Assembly (NCBI RefSeq): GCF_900112265.1
Contig: NZ_FOLO01000003.1
Span: 1 to 64,000, forward strand
DNA from: Pseudoalteromonas denitrificans DSM 6059
GTDB taxonomy: Bacteria; Pseudomonadota; Gammaproteobacteria; Enterobacterales; Alteromonadaceae
Direction: 5' to 3'
DNA length: 64,000 bases
Shown here: piece after piece, positions 25,264 through 35,159 of the stretch
Position numbering within the stretch: the stretch's first letter is position 1
Layout of the letters: every line of letters starts with the position of its first letter
The notes under the pieces: generated by a model
The model's input: the letters and a program-made list of their open reading frames with translations, nothing else
Database searches by the model: none
Told to the model about the DNA's origin: nothing
Program-made: the position numbers and the translations under genes

Positions 25264-27994
25264 ATGAGAAGATTCAAAATAGCACCATTGACACTCGTTA
25301 TGTCAGCAGTAATAACAACCCCTCAAATACAAGCAACTGAGGAAATTAAAAATGTAGAACGTATTATGGTAACTGGTTCTAGAATTGCCAGAACTGAACT
25401 TGCCTCTACATCACCCATTACGGTTGTAAATAAACAAGCTATGATCAACATGGGTATTACAGATATTAGTTCGGCATTACGCCGCTTACCTGCTCTAACT
25501 GGAAATACTACGAATAATCAAAGTAGTTCAGGCGCCAATTCAATTCAAACGGCCACATTACGTGGCATTGAAGCGACAAATACTTTGGTACTTGTAAACG
25601 GCCGACGTGTCGTGGGCTCAGACGCAGATGGTTTAGTTGATTTATCTAGTATCCCATTTGAAGCCGTGCAAGAAATGCAGGTATTAAAAGATGGTGCCTC
25701 AGCCATTTATGGTTCTGATGCAATAGCAGGTGTAATAAACATTATTACTAAAAAAAGATTTGACGGTTTTGATGTTAATACGCATTACGGTGTTTCTTCA
25801 GAAGGAGATGCTCAGGAACGTAAAATTGGTTTAGTCACGGGTGGTAGTACAGATAAAGCCAGCTTTATGCTTGCTGCATCAACAACAAATATATCAGGTT
25901 GGAAAGAAAGAGATCGCCATATGACACATGATGCCGATTTTGGCTTTTTAGGTGGTGATAACAAACGTTCAGGAACAGCGCCTAATGCACGATTAACTGG
26001 TTTTGGTTTACCTGAATATGCTGATGCGTTAGATGCCGATGGTAATAAAGTCCCTGTTACTTGGACCGTACTTGACGCAAATAACCCATCAAATGTGAGC
26101 TTGTTTGATTACGATACTATGGGGTATAACTATCGAGATGTACAATCAGGCGCTAATGATAGCAAAACAAATTCTATTTTTTTAACTGCTGATTATCAAT
26201 TAAATGATGAAACGCGTTTTTTCACCGAGTTGTCATTTCATGATGGTTTTGTACAAGGTAACCAAGCACCACCAGGAACTGATACAGGTTGGTATGCAGG
26301 TAGTGTCGAAACACCCAATGCATTTTTACGTTACGATGATGCGGGTGGTAACCATTTTGGTGTAGGACCTAACCAAAAATATAACCCATTTGGTATTGCA
26401 GGTAATGTATCGCGCCGTTTCAGTGAATATGGTCCACGCATATATAAAACGAATAATAAAATTAACCGCTATACATTTGGCTTTCAAGGAGAAGTTGCAC
26501 AGGAGTTTGACTGGGAAGTGGTATTTTCACAACAATCAGCAGAGCTTGTAACTTCAGGTGGCTCACAACCTTCAATCAATCGAATTGAACGTGCCTTATC
26601 TGATGAGTGTGAAACACAAGCAGATCCAACATGTGTGGCACTCAATGTATTTGGACCCGAAGGGTCTATTACACCAGATATGCTTGATTACATTAACATT
26701 ACTGCACCAGTACAAACAAATAAAAATGATTTAATGTTTATTCAAGCAAGTATTGCTGGCCCACTATTAGAATTACCCGCAGGTGATTTAATGTTTGCTA
26801 TGGGAACTGAATACCGTGAAGATCAATTAACACAAGAGGTTGATATTAGCCAAAGAACAGAAAGTTTTGATGTTTCCTGGGCTGAAGCCAGTACACCAGT
26901 GATATCCCCTGTTCGCGAAATAAAAGAATTTTACATTGAAACAAAAATTCCTTTGCTTGATAACTTAGAACTAGAAGCAGCTGTACGTTATAGTGAATAT
27001 AGTGATATTGATGAAAATACGACTAATCCAAAGTTTGGTATTTTATATAAACCTATGGATGCATTAACGTTACGTGGTAGTTTCAGTACTGGCTTTAGAG
27101 CACCAACCATGGCACAAATGTATCAAGGCCAGACTGTGAGTTTAACGGAGGATTTACACGATCCGTGTAACCCTAAAAACGAAGCCAATTATTTTAATAC
27201 GAGTATTTCTGGTTGCCAGGGATTAAATCCAGCATTTAGTAAAAACAGTGTTTTAAGCTCAAATGTTATTGGCGGTGGCAATCCAGATCTTAAGCCGGAA
27301 GAAGCAGACAACATGACTTTAGGTGTTGTATTTGAAGCATCAGACAACTTAGCTTTTACATTAGATTATTTTGAAATTGAACAAACTAATGTTGTATTCG
27401 CCAGTACTAATTATGTGATTGATCAATATGTTTCAGGTAATCCTGATTACGTAAATGATGTTGAGCGTTCTAACAATGGTACTGGGTATATTTCATCTAC
27501 ATATGCACCTGCCAATAATATTGCATCACGTAATATTTCAGGTATTGATTTAAATGCTAATTATTTAATAGAAACTTCAGTAGGTGAATTTAGGTTTAAT
27601 CTGGATGTATCGCGAATGACAGCATTTGAAGTACAAGATACCAGTGATTCAGCATTTAGAGATATAGTGGGTGATTATGATAGTGCGTTTGGTAGTATTC
27701 CTGAGACTAAAGCATCGTTACAAGTTGACTGGAATATGGATAGCATAAGAGCAACTTACGATGCCTCTTATAATTCAGAGATTGAAGGTAATAACGTAAT
27801 GGCATCTACAGTATTTCATAACGTTCAAGTTGGCTACTTTATAGAAGAGTATAAAATGGATGTTAAATTTGGCATTCAAAATTTATTTGATAAACCCCCC
27901 CCCTTATTTAAGCAATGGTGTTACGGGTACCGATGATAATTTATATTCATTTAGAGGTCGCTTTTTTTATGGTGATATTTCTATTTCATTTTAA
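25264..27994 (+). pseudogene. TonB-dependent outer membrane receptor, frameshifted near the C-terminus at a C9 tract
   Basis: The uninterrupted frame gives 890 residues ending abnormally in FKQWCYGYR at 27936. There is a signal peptide (cut near IQA, residue 24), a TonB-box-like ERIMVTGSRI, a plug domain (ITVVNKQAMINMGITDIS, LVLVNGRRV, VLKDGASAIYGSDAIAGVIN) and a long beta-barrel. At 27895-27903 there are nine C's. With eight, the frame continues as PPYLSNGVTGTDDNLYSF and ends with GDISISF at 27994, the aromatic-terminated last strand that barrels require (909 residues). This is a phase-variable tract, a recent mutation or a base-calling error. Family members in Alteromonadales import glycans or siderophores; the ligand here is unknown. 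Confidence 0.88.
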
Positions 27995-28021
27995 TTAATG
28001 TGTATCACAACTTCCCCAATC

Positions 28022-28047
28022 AAGGCCGCAATATTTGCGGCCTTTTT
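28022..28047. terminator. Bidirectional intrinsic terminator between the TonB receptor and the TPP enzyme
   Basis: The stem aaggccgc / gcggcctt with a short AT loop is followed by T's on the plus strand and faces an A-rich side on the other. The two convergent genes end on either side of it. Confidence 0.85.
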
Positions 28048-28057
28048 GACTAGCAAA

Positions 28058-29839
28058 TTATTGTGTAATTTCCTGCCATTGCTCTATCGCTTCTTTATTA
28101 CCATTTTTGGATTTAATGTACATATTGAGTAATCTAAGTTCGTTACATTGCCTTTGTTCTATGGGTTTTGCTAAGACTTCAATAAGGTTAACTCCTTTAT
28201 TATGAGTGCATTCATTAAAGCTTGTTTTAAATTCAGCGACTGTTTTGCAAGTGGAAGATTGCCCTGCGTATCCTTTAATAATGCTGTGCACATCAAAATT
28301 ATTATCATTACAAGAATAAATATTAGCATCACTGCTTTTTCCTAAATGATAAATATTATTGCGCATATAAATTATGGTTACTTGCGTATTGTCTTTTAAA
28401 AAGTGTATTAATTCATTAAGTTGGAAATGGAAACCACCATCGCCTATTATGACTACGGCTCTGTCTTTATTGCCTGTGTCTTGTATTTTTTGTGCTATAA
28501 CTCGAGCGTAAGGCAGTGCTGTGCCCATTGCACCATACCAAGGATTTGTTAACCAGCCTCGCCCTATATTTGAACCTCTTACTTTTAGACCATAACTAGA
28601 AAAATACGAATTCCCCACCTCTGGTAAATAGACATAAGGGGTTTTATCTATTGCTTGTATTTCATTCAGTGCTTTTGCAAGATTATTAAAATCAATATCT
28701 TCATTTTGATCAATTAAATCATGCTGTTCATTAGGTATAATATAATCAAAAGTAGGGATATCACTTGTAAGTAACAATTCAAATACTTCAATTAAATCTT
28801 TTTCTAATAATGAGCCCCCTTTCAGTGTTGTTTTATTTTTGAAATTTTCTAATGCATGTGTACCTGTACCAAAGGCTGTATTTGAGTCTTGTGCTAAAAT
28901 ACTGGTGGCAACTTCTAATACATAATCTGTATTTTGTTCAATATAACTTTTACCTGATGTTTGTGTAAATACTCCGTTATAAGCGCCTAAGCAAAGAGGT
29001 GAAAACTCATCAAATAGTCCTTTTGCAAACCAGCTTGTGGCAAACGGAATATTATATTTTTTTGAAAACTCAATCACCAAATTTTTAAGTTTATTATTAT
29101 GCTTTAATCTATCTCCTACATATAACAAAGGATATTGTGATTGATTAAGTTCGGTAATGATTTTGTTAGCTATTAGGTTACTGCCGCCTAAAACATTACT
29201 GCCACAGCAGATAGCATCTGGTGAAGGTGGGAATTTTAAAGGTTGTGTTTTAGCAAAAACCTGATCGCGTGGTACCTCAATAAACACAGGTTGTTTTGTT
29301 TGATATGCATGAGCCACAATTTGATAAAAATTTTCGCCTGCGGTATTAGGCTGACCTTGAGACCTTTGGCCTTGTAATCTTGTCACTTTCATTCCTAAAG
29401 CTGCAAATGATTCTAATGCATTATCATATTGTGCTTTCCAGGACGAATTTGGGTGAATCGTATGATGTATTGCGACATCATTTATTTCAGACTCCGCAGG
29501 CGCACCAGAAATAAATACAACAGGTAGGCCTTCTGTTACTGCAAGTGCAGCAGCTGATGTACAAGGCAAACTGCCAACCATATAAGTTGTTAAACAAAAA
29601 CCCATGCCATCCACTTCAGCTTGAGCACATGCCGAAAACCCAGCATGCATTTCATTACTTGATGGGAATATCTGAATGTGATCTTCTAATGCTGTGATTA
29701 AATTTGCGGCAAAATCTCCGCCAACACCATACATTTTTTGATGTCCAAAAAATTGTATTACGTCACCCATGACTTTGCCAAGTGTTGGCAAACTTTCGTT
29801 ATACGCTTGGCCAAAATTAGTATCAAATGAATCAGTCAT
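28058..29839 (-). CDS. Thiamine-diphosphate-dependent decarboxylase-like enzyme
   Basis: 593 residues in the three-domain layout of TPP enzymes. The N-terminal pyrimidine-binding domain has YGVGGDFAANLITALEDH and the glutamate in EMHAGFSACAQAE. The C-terminal diphosphate site is GDGGFHFQLNELIHF followed about 25 residues later by NN. Overall it resembles pyruvate / indolepyruvate decarboxylases and related 2-keto-acid decarboxylases more than acetolactate synthase. It is a single gene with an FNR-like palindrome upstream. The substrate is not certain. Confidence 0.78.
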   Translation of the reverse strand: MTDSFDTNFGQAYNESLPTLGKVMGDVIQFFGHQKMYGVGGDFAANLITALEDHIQIFPSSNEMHAGFSACAQAEVDGMGFCLTTYMVGSLPCTSAAALAVTEGLPVVFISGAPAESEINDVAIHHTIHPNSSWKAQYDNALESFAALGMKVTRLQGQRSQGQPNTAGENFYQIVAHAYQTKQPVFIEVPRDQVFAKTQPLKFPPSPDAICCGSNVLGGSNLIANKIITELNQSQYPLLYVGDRLKHNNKLKNLVIEFSKKYNIPFATSWFAKGLFDEFSPLCLGAYNGVFTQTSGKSYIEQNTDYVLEVATSILAQDSNTAFGTGTHALENFKNKTTLKGGSLLEKDLIEVFELLLTSDIPTFDYIIPNEQHDLIDQNEDIDFNNLAKALNEIQAIDKTPYVYLPEVGNSYFSSYGLKVRGSNIGRGWLTNPWYGAMGTALPYARVIAQKIQDTGNKDRAVVIIGDGGFHFQLNELIHFLKDNTQVTIIYMRNNIYHLGKSSDANIYSCNDNNFDVHSIIKGYAGQSSTCKTVAEFKTSFNECTHNKGVNLIEVLAKPIEQRQCNELRLLNMYIKSKNGNKEAIEQWQEITQ

Positions 29840-29909
29840 AAAAGTGCCCTTCTTATATCAATTTAGGAGTTATAGTAAAGCCACAATATAGATATTTTTT
29901 TACTCAGGA

Positions 29910-29923
29910 CTGATCAAGATCAT
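29910..29923. promoter_or_regulatory. FNR/CRP-family-like palindrome upstream of the TPP enzyme gene
   Basis: The site ctgatcaagatcat contains TGAT-N4-ATCA, the core of the FNR family consensus TTGAT-N4-ATCAA, with both outer bases off. It lies about 70 bases before the start codon, in the gap between the decarboxylase-like gene and the haemoglobin-reductase operon end. Oxygen- or NO-linked control is inferred from the site and the neighbouring haemoglobin genes. Confidence 0.35.
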
Positions 29924-30044
29924 ATTTACAGTTGACCTGAAGTAGGTAAAATTAACCGCTTGTTTTATATTATTTACATACGTGTAAATAGGAATACAGT
30001 TAATGAATGACCCCTGTATTTTTTAATGTAGAAGTTTAGATGTA

Positions 30045-31043
30045 TTAGTAGGCTGTATATTCAAAAGGGTCCGCATTAATTTTACTTAAAATTGCCCCTG
30101 ATAAATATGCCATTTTTTGCATGTTTTTAACCATTTCAGGATGACCACATAAATAAAACCGTATATTTTTATAATCACCTTTTTGTTTATTCAATTGCAT
30201 CATTGCGACTTTATTAACGCGTCCATTATTGATGTTTTCATCTGCTAATGTCTGTGGGATTTCCCCAGACAAACAAGGTTTATAGTAAAAATTTTCATGA
30301 GTATCAGCTAATTTTTTAAGCGTTTGATGTAAATAAAGCCCGTTAAAGTGCCGACTACCATGGAATAAAGTTATTTTACCTTTATGTTTATTTGATAAGG
30401 CTTGATTTATAATGCCTATTAAGGGGGCAAGACCTGTACCCGTACCAATTAGAACCAAATCGTCATTTTTAAAATCACTTAAATAGATGCATTTGCCAAA
30501 AGGTCCTATCATAGATAAAGCACTCCCAATGTTGGCATGCTCAAAGCACCAAGCACTCATTTTTCCATCGGGTACTTTTTGAATATGCAACTCGATATAC
30601 CCATCTTTTTCAGGGGTATTTGCGACAGAATAACTACGTAGAATATCATTTTGTACTTTAAGATTTATAAATTGGCCTGCTCTAATGAAAACACGATTAT
30701 CTGATGTAAATACTAGTTTTAATTGTACAATATCTTGAGTTAATAATTTTTTATCACTTACTTGCATGTCATATGTAATATCTTCTGAGCAAGGAGAAAT
30801 AACGCTTATGTCAGAATCTGGATAACATTGACAAGGCAAAAAATACCCTTGTACTTTTAAAGTATCTTTTACTTCCATTTGTGATTGAGTGATTTGTGAA
30901 CTGTCACTCTTTAGCATACAAGTTTGACAAACGCCTTTTTTACAGGAATATACTGGCTTGAAGTCAAATTCGATCAGAGCATCTAAAATAGATTGACCGA
31001 CTTTGAATGGTATTTTTTGTGAGTTAAAGTAGATATTTGGCAT
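30045..31043 (-). CDS. Ferredoxin-NAD(P)H oxidoreductase (2Fe-2S plus FAD/NAD domains)
   Basis: 332 residues. An N-terminal plant-type ferredoxin domain has Cys34, Cys39, Cys42 (SCKKGVCQTC) and Cys71 (FLPCQC). An FAD domain has RSYSVANTP at about 134-142, and an NAD domain has GTGTGLAPLIGI with a C-terminal YLCGHPEMVKNM. This is the layout of the reductase subunits of aromatic oxygenases and of CDP-deoxyglucoseen reductase. No oxygenase is nearby. Its start overlaps the stop of the truncated haemoglobin gene (TAATG), so the likely partner is that haemoglobin: the reductase would re-reduce its haem, a split version of flavohaemoglobin. This pairing is inference from coupling. Confidence 0.85.
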   Translation of the reverse strand: MPNIYFNSQKIPFKVGQSILDALIEFDFKPVYSCKKGVCQTCMLKSDSSQITQSQMEVKDTLKVQGYFLPCQCYPDSDISVISPCSEDITYDMQVSDKKLLTQDIVQLKLVFTSDNRVFIRAGQFINLKVQNDILRSYSVANTPEKDGYIELHIQKVPDGKMSAWCFEHANIGSALSMIGPFGKCIYLSDFKNDDLVLIGTGTGLAPLIGIINQALSNKHKGKITLFHGSRHFNGLYLHQTLKKLADTHENFYYKPCLSGEIPQTLADENINNGRVNKVAMMQLNKQKGDYKNIRFYLCGHPEMVKNMQKMAYLSGAILSKINADPFEYTAY

Positions 31044-31411
31044 TAACGATTTAAAACATCATTAATTGTGCCAGCTGCTATTCCCATGACTTGTGAACTT
31101 AAATCTTCAGGCACACCTAACTCATCTAATGTAGACTGCAAATGACCCGCTACAGCTGTGAAGTGGTTTTCGTTTAATCCTTTACTGACTAAAGGTGCGT
31201 GGGCTTCTCTGAGAGATTGTCCTGTATAGTTATTTGGCCCACCAAAAGCAAAAGTTAAAAAGCTTTTCTGCTTATCTCTTTGTGCTTCCATATCTACACT
31301 TTCAAAATAGTGACTTATACTCTCGTCCATAAGTACTTTTCTATAAAACAAATCTACCGCGGCATTTACCGCATCCTTACCACCTATACTATCAAATAAC
31401 GAATTGCTCAT
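31043..31411 (-). CDS. Group 1 truncated haemoglobin
   Basis: 122 residues with the trHb-N pattern: SLFDSIGGKDAVNAAVDLFY supplies helix A/B with Tyr23 at B10, and LREAHAPLV supplies the proximal haem-ligating His71. The FAFGGPNNYTG segment is typical of group I. These proteins bind O2 and NO and often work as NO dioxygenases when a reductase is present. An AAGGAG ribosome site sits seven bases before the ATG. Translation is coupled to the reductase gene that follows. A one-gene flavohaemoglobin (Hmp) is not in this window. Confidence 0.92.
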   Translation of the reverse strand: MSNSLFDSIGGKDAVNAAVDLFYRKVLMDESISHYFESVDMEAQRDKQKSFLTFAFGGPNNYTGQSLREAHAPLVSKGLNENHFTAVAGHLQSTLDELGVPEDLSSQVMGIAAGTINDVLNR

Positions 31412-31603
31412 ACTTTGCTCCTTGATTTATATCTTTATAAATAACTGTAATAGATAGATTTAACTTAAAATTTTACAATTGATATTGAGTATAGACAGAA
31501 TTTATTATTTCACACCTGAGTTTGTAATTTATATTTTTTAACGATTGGACTAAAGTCTAGAGAGTGGTTTATGAAATATTGTGGTGCATTCTCGGAGGGA
31601 TAG

Positions 31604-31843
31604 ATGAGTCGTGCTGATAAATTTCAAGCAACAAAATTAATCATTTCTATTATAAGTATTGTTTTGATATTTAATCTGATGTCGGCAGAATATACACACT
31701 GGCGTCAAAAGCTAACATGTCAAGATAGGTGTCTTACTCTGGGATTCAAAAACTGTACTTATACTCCTGAAAATATAAATATTGGACAATCTGAGCGCTG
31801 TGTATGTGGCGCTCAAAAAGACCAATATTTAGTTTTAAACTAA
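31604..31843 (+). CDS. Small membrane-anchored cysteine-rich protein, unknown function
   Basis: 79 residues with a strong ribosome site (GGAGGG, six bases before the ATG), which supports it as a real gene. One hydrophobic helix (about residues 10-28) is followed by a short outside domain with five cysteines in CQDRC, NC and CVC, which could form disulfides in the periplasm. It is convergent with the molybdenum hydroxylase operon, with three bases between the stops. I do not recognise the family. Confidence 0.65.
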   Translation: MSRADKFQATKLIISIISIVLIFNLMSAEYTHWRQKLTCQDRCLTLGFKNCTYTPENINIGQSERCVCGAQKDQYLVLN

Positions 31844-31846
31844 CAG

Positions 31847-34096
31847 TTAAACTTGAAGCACTTTATTAACAGGCAAATCTCTAATTCGTATTTTACTTGC
31901 ATGATATATTGCATTTGTAATACTCGGTGCCACAGGAGGAACACCCGGCTCACCTATCCCCCCTGGAGGGGCATCCGATTTTACTAGGTGTACAAATAAC
32001 TTAGGTATTTGATTCATTCTTGCCACCGGGTAATCATGAAAATTTCCTTGTTCCACTTGCCCTTCTTTAACTGATATTTCGCCCATTAAGGCAATTGATA
32101 AGCCAAAAATCATAGCGCCTTCCATTTGTGCCTTAACACGATCTGGTGTTACCACTATGCCGCAATCTACCGCAGTATGCATTTCTAATACTTTGACTTT
32201 ATTATTTTTTACTTCAACTTTAGATGCTGCTGCTACAAAAGTACCAAAACTACGTAAAAAACTAATACCCCATCCCTGATTGTTCGGCAACTCTTCCTCA
32301 ACATTAGCCTTATCACTGATCAAGTTTATTAGGTGTTTAATGCGTTTCGTATCTAAAGGGTGTTCTTTTGGGTCTAAATTATAATTTGAATATTTAAATC
32401 CTTCTTTGGTAGGGTCTATCTGTCGGTCGTTGCCAATTAAATTTAGCCACATTTGACGAGGGGTTTTCTTTGCTTTTACAGCAAGTTCATCTACAAATGA
32501 GCCAAGAGCAAATCCGTTATTAATACAAGCAACTGAACGTACCCAACCCGGTCGTACATATGACTCCACCGAATGTTTTTCACAGCTTAAATTATTAAGT
32601 TCAAATGGAATGTCTGCAAAACCTAAAGATAATTGACTATCACTCGGCGTTTTCACATTTTGATCCCATAACCAACCAATAGGAGGATAGGCATTACGGG
32701 TTATTAAATTGTCAACTTTTCCATTATCATCTAACTGTGCTTTGAAATAGTTAGCAGAACTAGAATGATAAAACCCATGTTTTACATCATCTTCTCGAGA
32801 CCAAATTACTTTTACTGGGCGCCCTGTTGCTTTTGCAAGCTCTACAGACTCAACGATAAAGTCTCCTTTTGATTTTCGACCAAAAGCCCCCCCCATTAAA
32901 GTAACGTTAAGCTCAACCTTATCCATTTCATCTTTAGCTAAACCAAGATCTCTGGCAACCATGCCCTGCGCCCATTGTGGGTTTTGTGTACCGGCCCAAA
33001 TAATACATTTATCTTCCTTAAACATTGCTGTTGAAGCGGGGGTTTCCATAGGGGCATGATGTAAATAAGGAACAGTGTAAGTTGCCTCTACTGTATTGTC
33101 TGAATCGAATTTATGAGAATACACATCACCTATAGCACGTACCTTCTCACCAGGCGTATTCACTTTTTTAATTAACGCTTGTTTATATTCTTCACTATTA
33201 TGTGATTTCTTATCGCCATGCTCCCATTTTATGCTCAGCTTTTTTCTACCTTCTATTGCAGCCCAAGTATTGGTAGCCAGAACAGCAATTCCTGATAGTG
33301 GTAATACATCTACTGGTATATTTCGGTCTTTTAGTTGAATGACATCAACGACACCTTTTACTTTTTTAGCGGCTGTCGCATCAAATGATTTTACTTTGCC
33401 ACCCACAACTGGAGGGCGTTGAATCGTTGCAATTAACATATCAGGTAATTGAATATCTTGTGCAAACTGTGCTTTTCCGGCTACGATATTATCTAAGTCA
33501 ACCAGCTTTACGTCTTTACCTATTAAGGAAAAGTCATTATTAGATTTAAGCTTTATTGTTTTAATATCGGGCAGTGGTAACTTAGCTGCTACTTTTGCCA
33601 ACTCCCCAAATGATATTTTTTGTCCTGTGGCATTATGATGTACATAGTGATTTTTAGCTGACACTTGTGACTTATCTACTTGCCAAATATTAGCTGCGGC
33701 TTGTTCTAACATATCTCTGGCAATCGCACCCATTTTACGGATTGTTGTGAAGTGATTTCTGATTGATGCAGAACCTGCGGTTCCCTGAGAGCCATATTTT
33801 TTATCGGCTTTTGCTTGCACTACGGAAACTTTACTCCAATTAGCTTCTAACTCGTCGGCAATAATTTGTGGCACACTGGTTCTGATCCCCTGACCCATTT
33901 CTGAACGATGACAAATGAGTGAAATATCGCCATTTTCTTTGATACTAACGAAAAAATTAAGTTCATGAAAGTCAGTACTTTTCTCATTTGCTACCGCTTT
34001 GGATAACGGTAAACTAATACCTAATACAAAAGAGCTTGCAGTTATTCCTGATAACTTTAAGAATTGTCTTCGGCTGACATTTTGAATGTTTTTCAT
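31847..34096 (-). CDS. Molybdenum hydroxylase large subunit, Tat-exported (IorB-like, xanthine dehydrogenase family)
   Basis: 749 residues. The N-terminus is a twin-arginine signal (SRRQFLKLSGITASS, then a hydrophobic stretch to about residue 37). Molybdopterin-binding motifs include SEMGQGIRTSVPQIIADELE, GGAFGRKSKGDF, LGSFVDELAVKA and, near the end, GIGEPGVPPVAPSITNAI, whose glutamate is the conserved active-site base. The type resembles isoquinoline 1-oxidoreductase and periplasmic aldehyde oxidoreductases such as PaoC. It hydroxylates an aldehyde or N-heterocycle in the periplasm. It overlaps its 2Fe-2S subunit gene by four bases. No cytochrome subunit is adjacent, so the electron acceptor is unknown. 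Confidence 0.9.
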   Translation of the reverse strand: MKNIQNVSRRQFLKLSGITASSFVLGISLPLSKAVANEKSTDFHELNFFVSIKENGDISLICHRSEMGQGIRTSVPQIIADELEANWSKVSVVQAKADKKYGSQGTAGSASIRNHFTTIRKMGAIARDMLEQAAANIWQVDKSQVSAKNHYVHHNATGQKISFGELAKVAAKLPLPDIKTIKLKSNNDFSLIGKDVKLVDLDNIVAGKAQFAQDIQLPDMLIATIQRPPVVGGKVKSFDATAAKKVKGVVDVIQLKDRNIPVDVLPLSGIAVLATNTWAAIEGRKKLSIKWEHGDKKSHNSEEYKQALIKKVNTPGEKVRAIGDVYSHKFDSDNTVEATYTVPYLHHAPMETPASTAMFKEDKCIIWAGTQNPQWAQGMVARDLGLAKDEMDKVELNVTLMGGAFGRKSKGDFIVESVELAKATGRPVKVIWSREDDVKHGFYHSSSANYFKAQLDDNGKVDNLITRNAYPPIGWLWDQNVKTPSDSQLSLGFADIPFELNNLSCEKHSVESYVRPGWVRSVACINNGFALGSFVDELAVKAKKTPRQMWLNLIGNDRQIDPTKEGFKYSNYNLDPKEHPLDTKRIKHLINLISDKANVEEELPNNQGWGISFLRSFGTFVAAASKVEVKNNKVKVLEMHTAVDCGIVVTPDRVKAQMEGAMIFGLSIALMGEISVKEGQVEQGNFHDYPVARMNQIPKLFVHLVKSDAPPGGIGEPGVPPVAPSITNAIYHASKIRIRDLPVNKVLQV

Positions 34097-34560
34097 TCGC
34101 TTTTATCTCCCATATTTTGGGCTGCTGATTGGATTGCTTTTTTTATTCTTTTATATGTACCACAGCGACAAATATTGCCTTGCATAAACGTTTCTATATC
34201 TTGCTCCGTTGGATTGTTATTTTGTGACAGCAGTGCTGATGCACTCATCATTTGCCCACTTTGACAATAACCACATTGCGGCACTTTAAATTCTTTCCAT
34301 GCAATTTGAATATGATGTTCACTATTGTTACTTAATCCTTCTATTGTCGTAATTTTTTTACCATCAACGGCAGATACAGGAGTAACACATGAACGTATTG
34401 CTTGCCCATCTAAATGAACGGTACAGGCGCCACATAAACCAGCACCACACCCAAATTTAGTCCCTGTTAATTTAAGCTCGTCTCTTAATGCGTAAAGCAA
34501 TGGCATTTGTGGCTCTATATCAAGTTTAATAATTTTATTATTGACGGTTAAACTGATCAT
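34093..34560 (-). CDS. 2Fe-2S subunit of a molybdenum hydroxylase (IorA-like)
   Basis: 155 residues with two iron-sulfur sites: CGAGLCGACTVHLDG near residues 38-60 for the ferredoxin-like cluster and CGYCQSGQMM with CRCGTY for the C-terminal helical cluster. It passes electrons from the molybdenum site of the large subunit, whose gene starts within its last codons. It has no signal peptide of its own, so it is presumably co-exported as a complex with the twin-arginine partner. It overlaps the upstream mocA-like gene by four bases. Confidence 0.92.
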   Translation of the reverse strand: MISLTVNNKIIKLDIEPQMPLLYALRDELKLTGTKFGCGAGLCGACTVHLDGQAIRSCVTPVSAVDGKKITTIEGLSNNSEHHIQIAWKEFKVPQCGYCQSGQMMSASALLSQNNNPTEQDIETFMQGNICRCGTYKRIKKAIQSAAQNMGDKSE

Positions 34561-35159
34561 ACTTGCTCCATTTGATTATTTTTTAATTTTTGTTTTAAAA
34601 TAAAATATTCTTCTTGGGTATCAATATCTAATTTAGCATGGTTACATTCAATGCAAATTACGTTATGCGCATTTTCTCTCATCAAACATCCAGCGCCTTT
34701 ATCCCCAAATAGTTTTTCTAATTCCCTAAAATAGCTTTTAGGAAAAATAGCAGGTGCCATCATTTTATTTTGGCTCAGGGTTGCAATGATTTTCTGTCTA
34801 TTTGTATGACTTTCATTAATTAGTTTTTGGTAATGCGCTTGGGGAATGAGAACTTGATCACCTAAACACAAGAGTAAATGGTTACTTTTTATTGATAATT
34901 TTTTTATTATATCTGATATGGTATGCCCTAAACCTAAGTGCCAATTTTCACTCATAATTGGTGTGCAATTGAGTGACAAACTGGGGAGTATTTTTTCGCT
35001 ATTCGCTCCTAAAGCGACATAAATATCATCTATATCAATTTGACTAAATTTATTAATACAAAAATTGATCATGTTTGTATCTTCGATTTCAGCTAGTTGT
35101 TTTATACCATTAAATCGCGTGCTTTTCCCTGCCGCTAAAATGACAACATCAAATGACAC
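34557..35159 (-). CDS. Molybdenum cofactor nucleotidyltransferase (MocA/MobA-like)
   Basis: 200 residues with the nucleotidyltransferase start VVILAAGKSTRFNGIKQL, LGLGHTISDIIKKL and LLCLGDQVLI. MocA adds CMP to molybdopterin for enzymes of the xanthine-dehydrogenase class, which fits the adjacent hydroxylase genes. MobA-type GMP addition is less likely because that serves DMSO-reductase-class enzymes. It overlaps both neighbours and acts in the cytosol before the hydroxylase is folded and exported. Confidence 0.85.
   Translation of the reverse strand: MSFDVVILAAGKSTRFNGIKQLAEIEDTNMINFCINKFSQIDIDDIYVALGANSEKILPSLSLNCTPIMSENWHLGLGHTISDIIKKLSIKSNHLLLCLGDQVLIPQAHYQKLINESHTNRQKIIATLSQNKMMAPAIFPKSYFRELEKLFGDKGAGCLMRENAHNVICIECNHAKLDIDTQEEYFILKQKLKNNQMEQV

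Noticed and set aside
31432-31445. FNR-like site ttgatttatatctt before the truncated haemoglobin
   Set aside because: It lies about 20 bases from the start codon, overlapping the ribosome-site region, and matches only one half of the consensus well.
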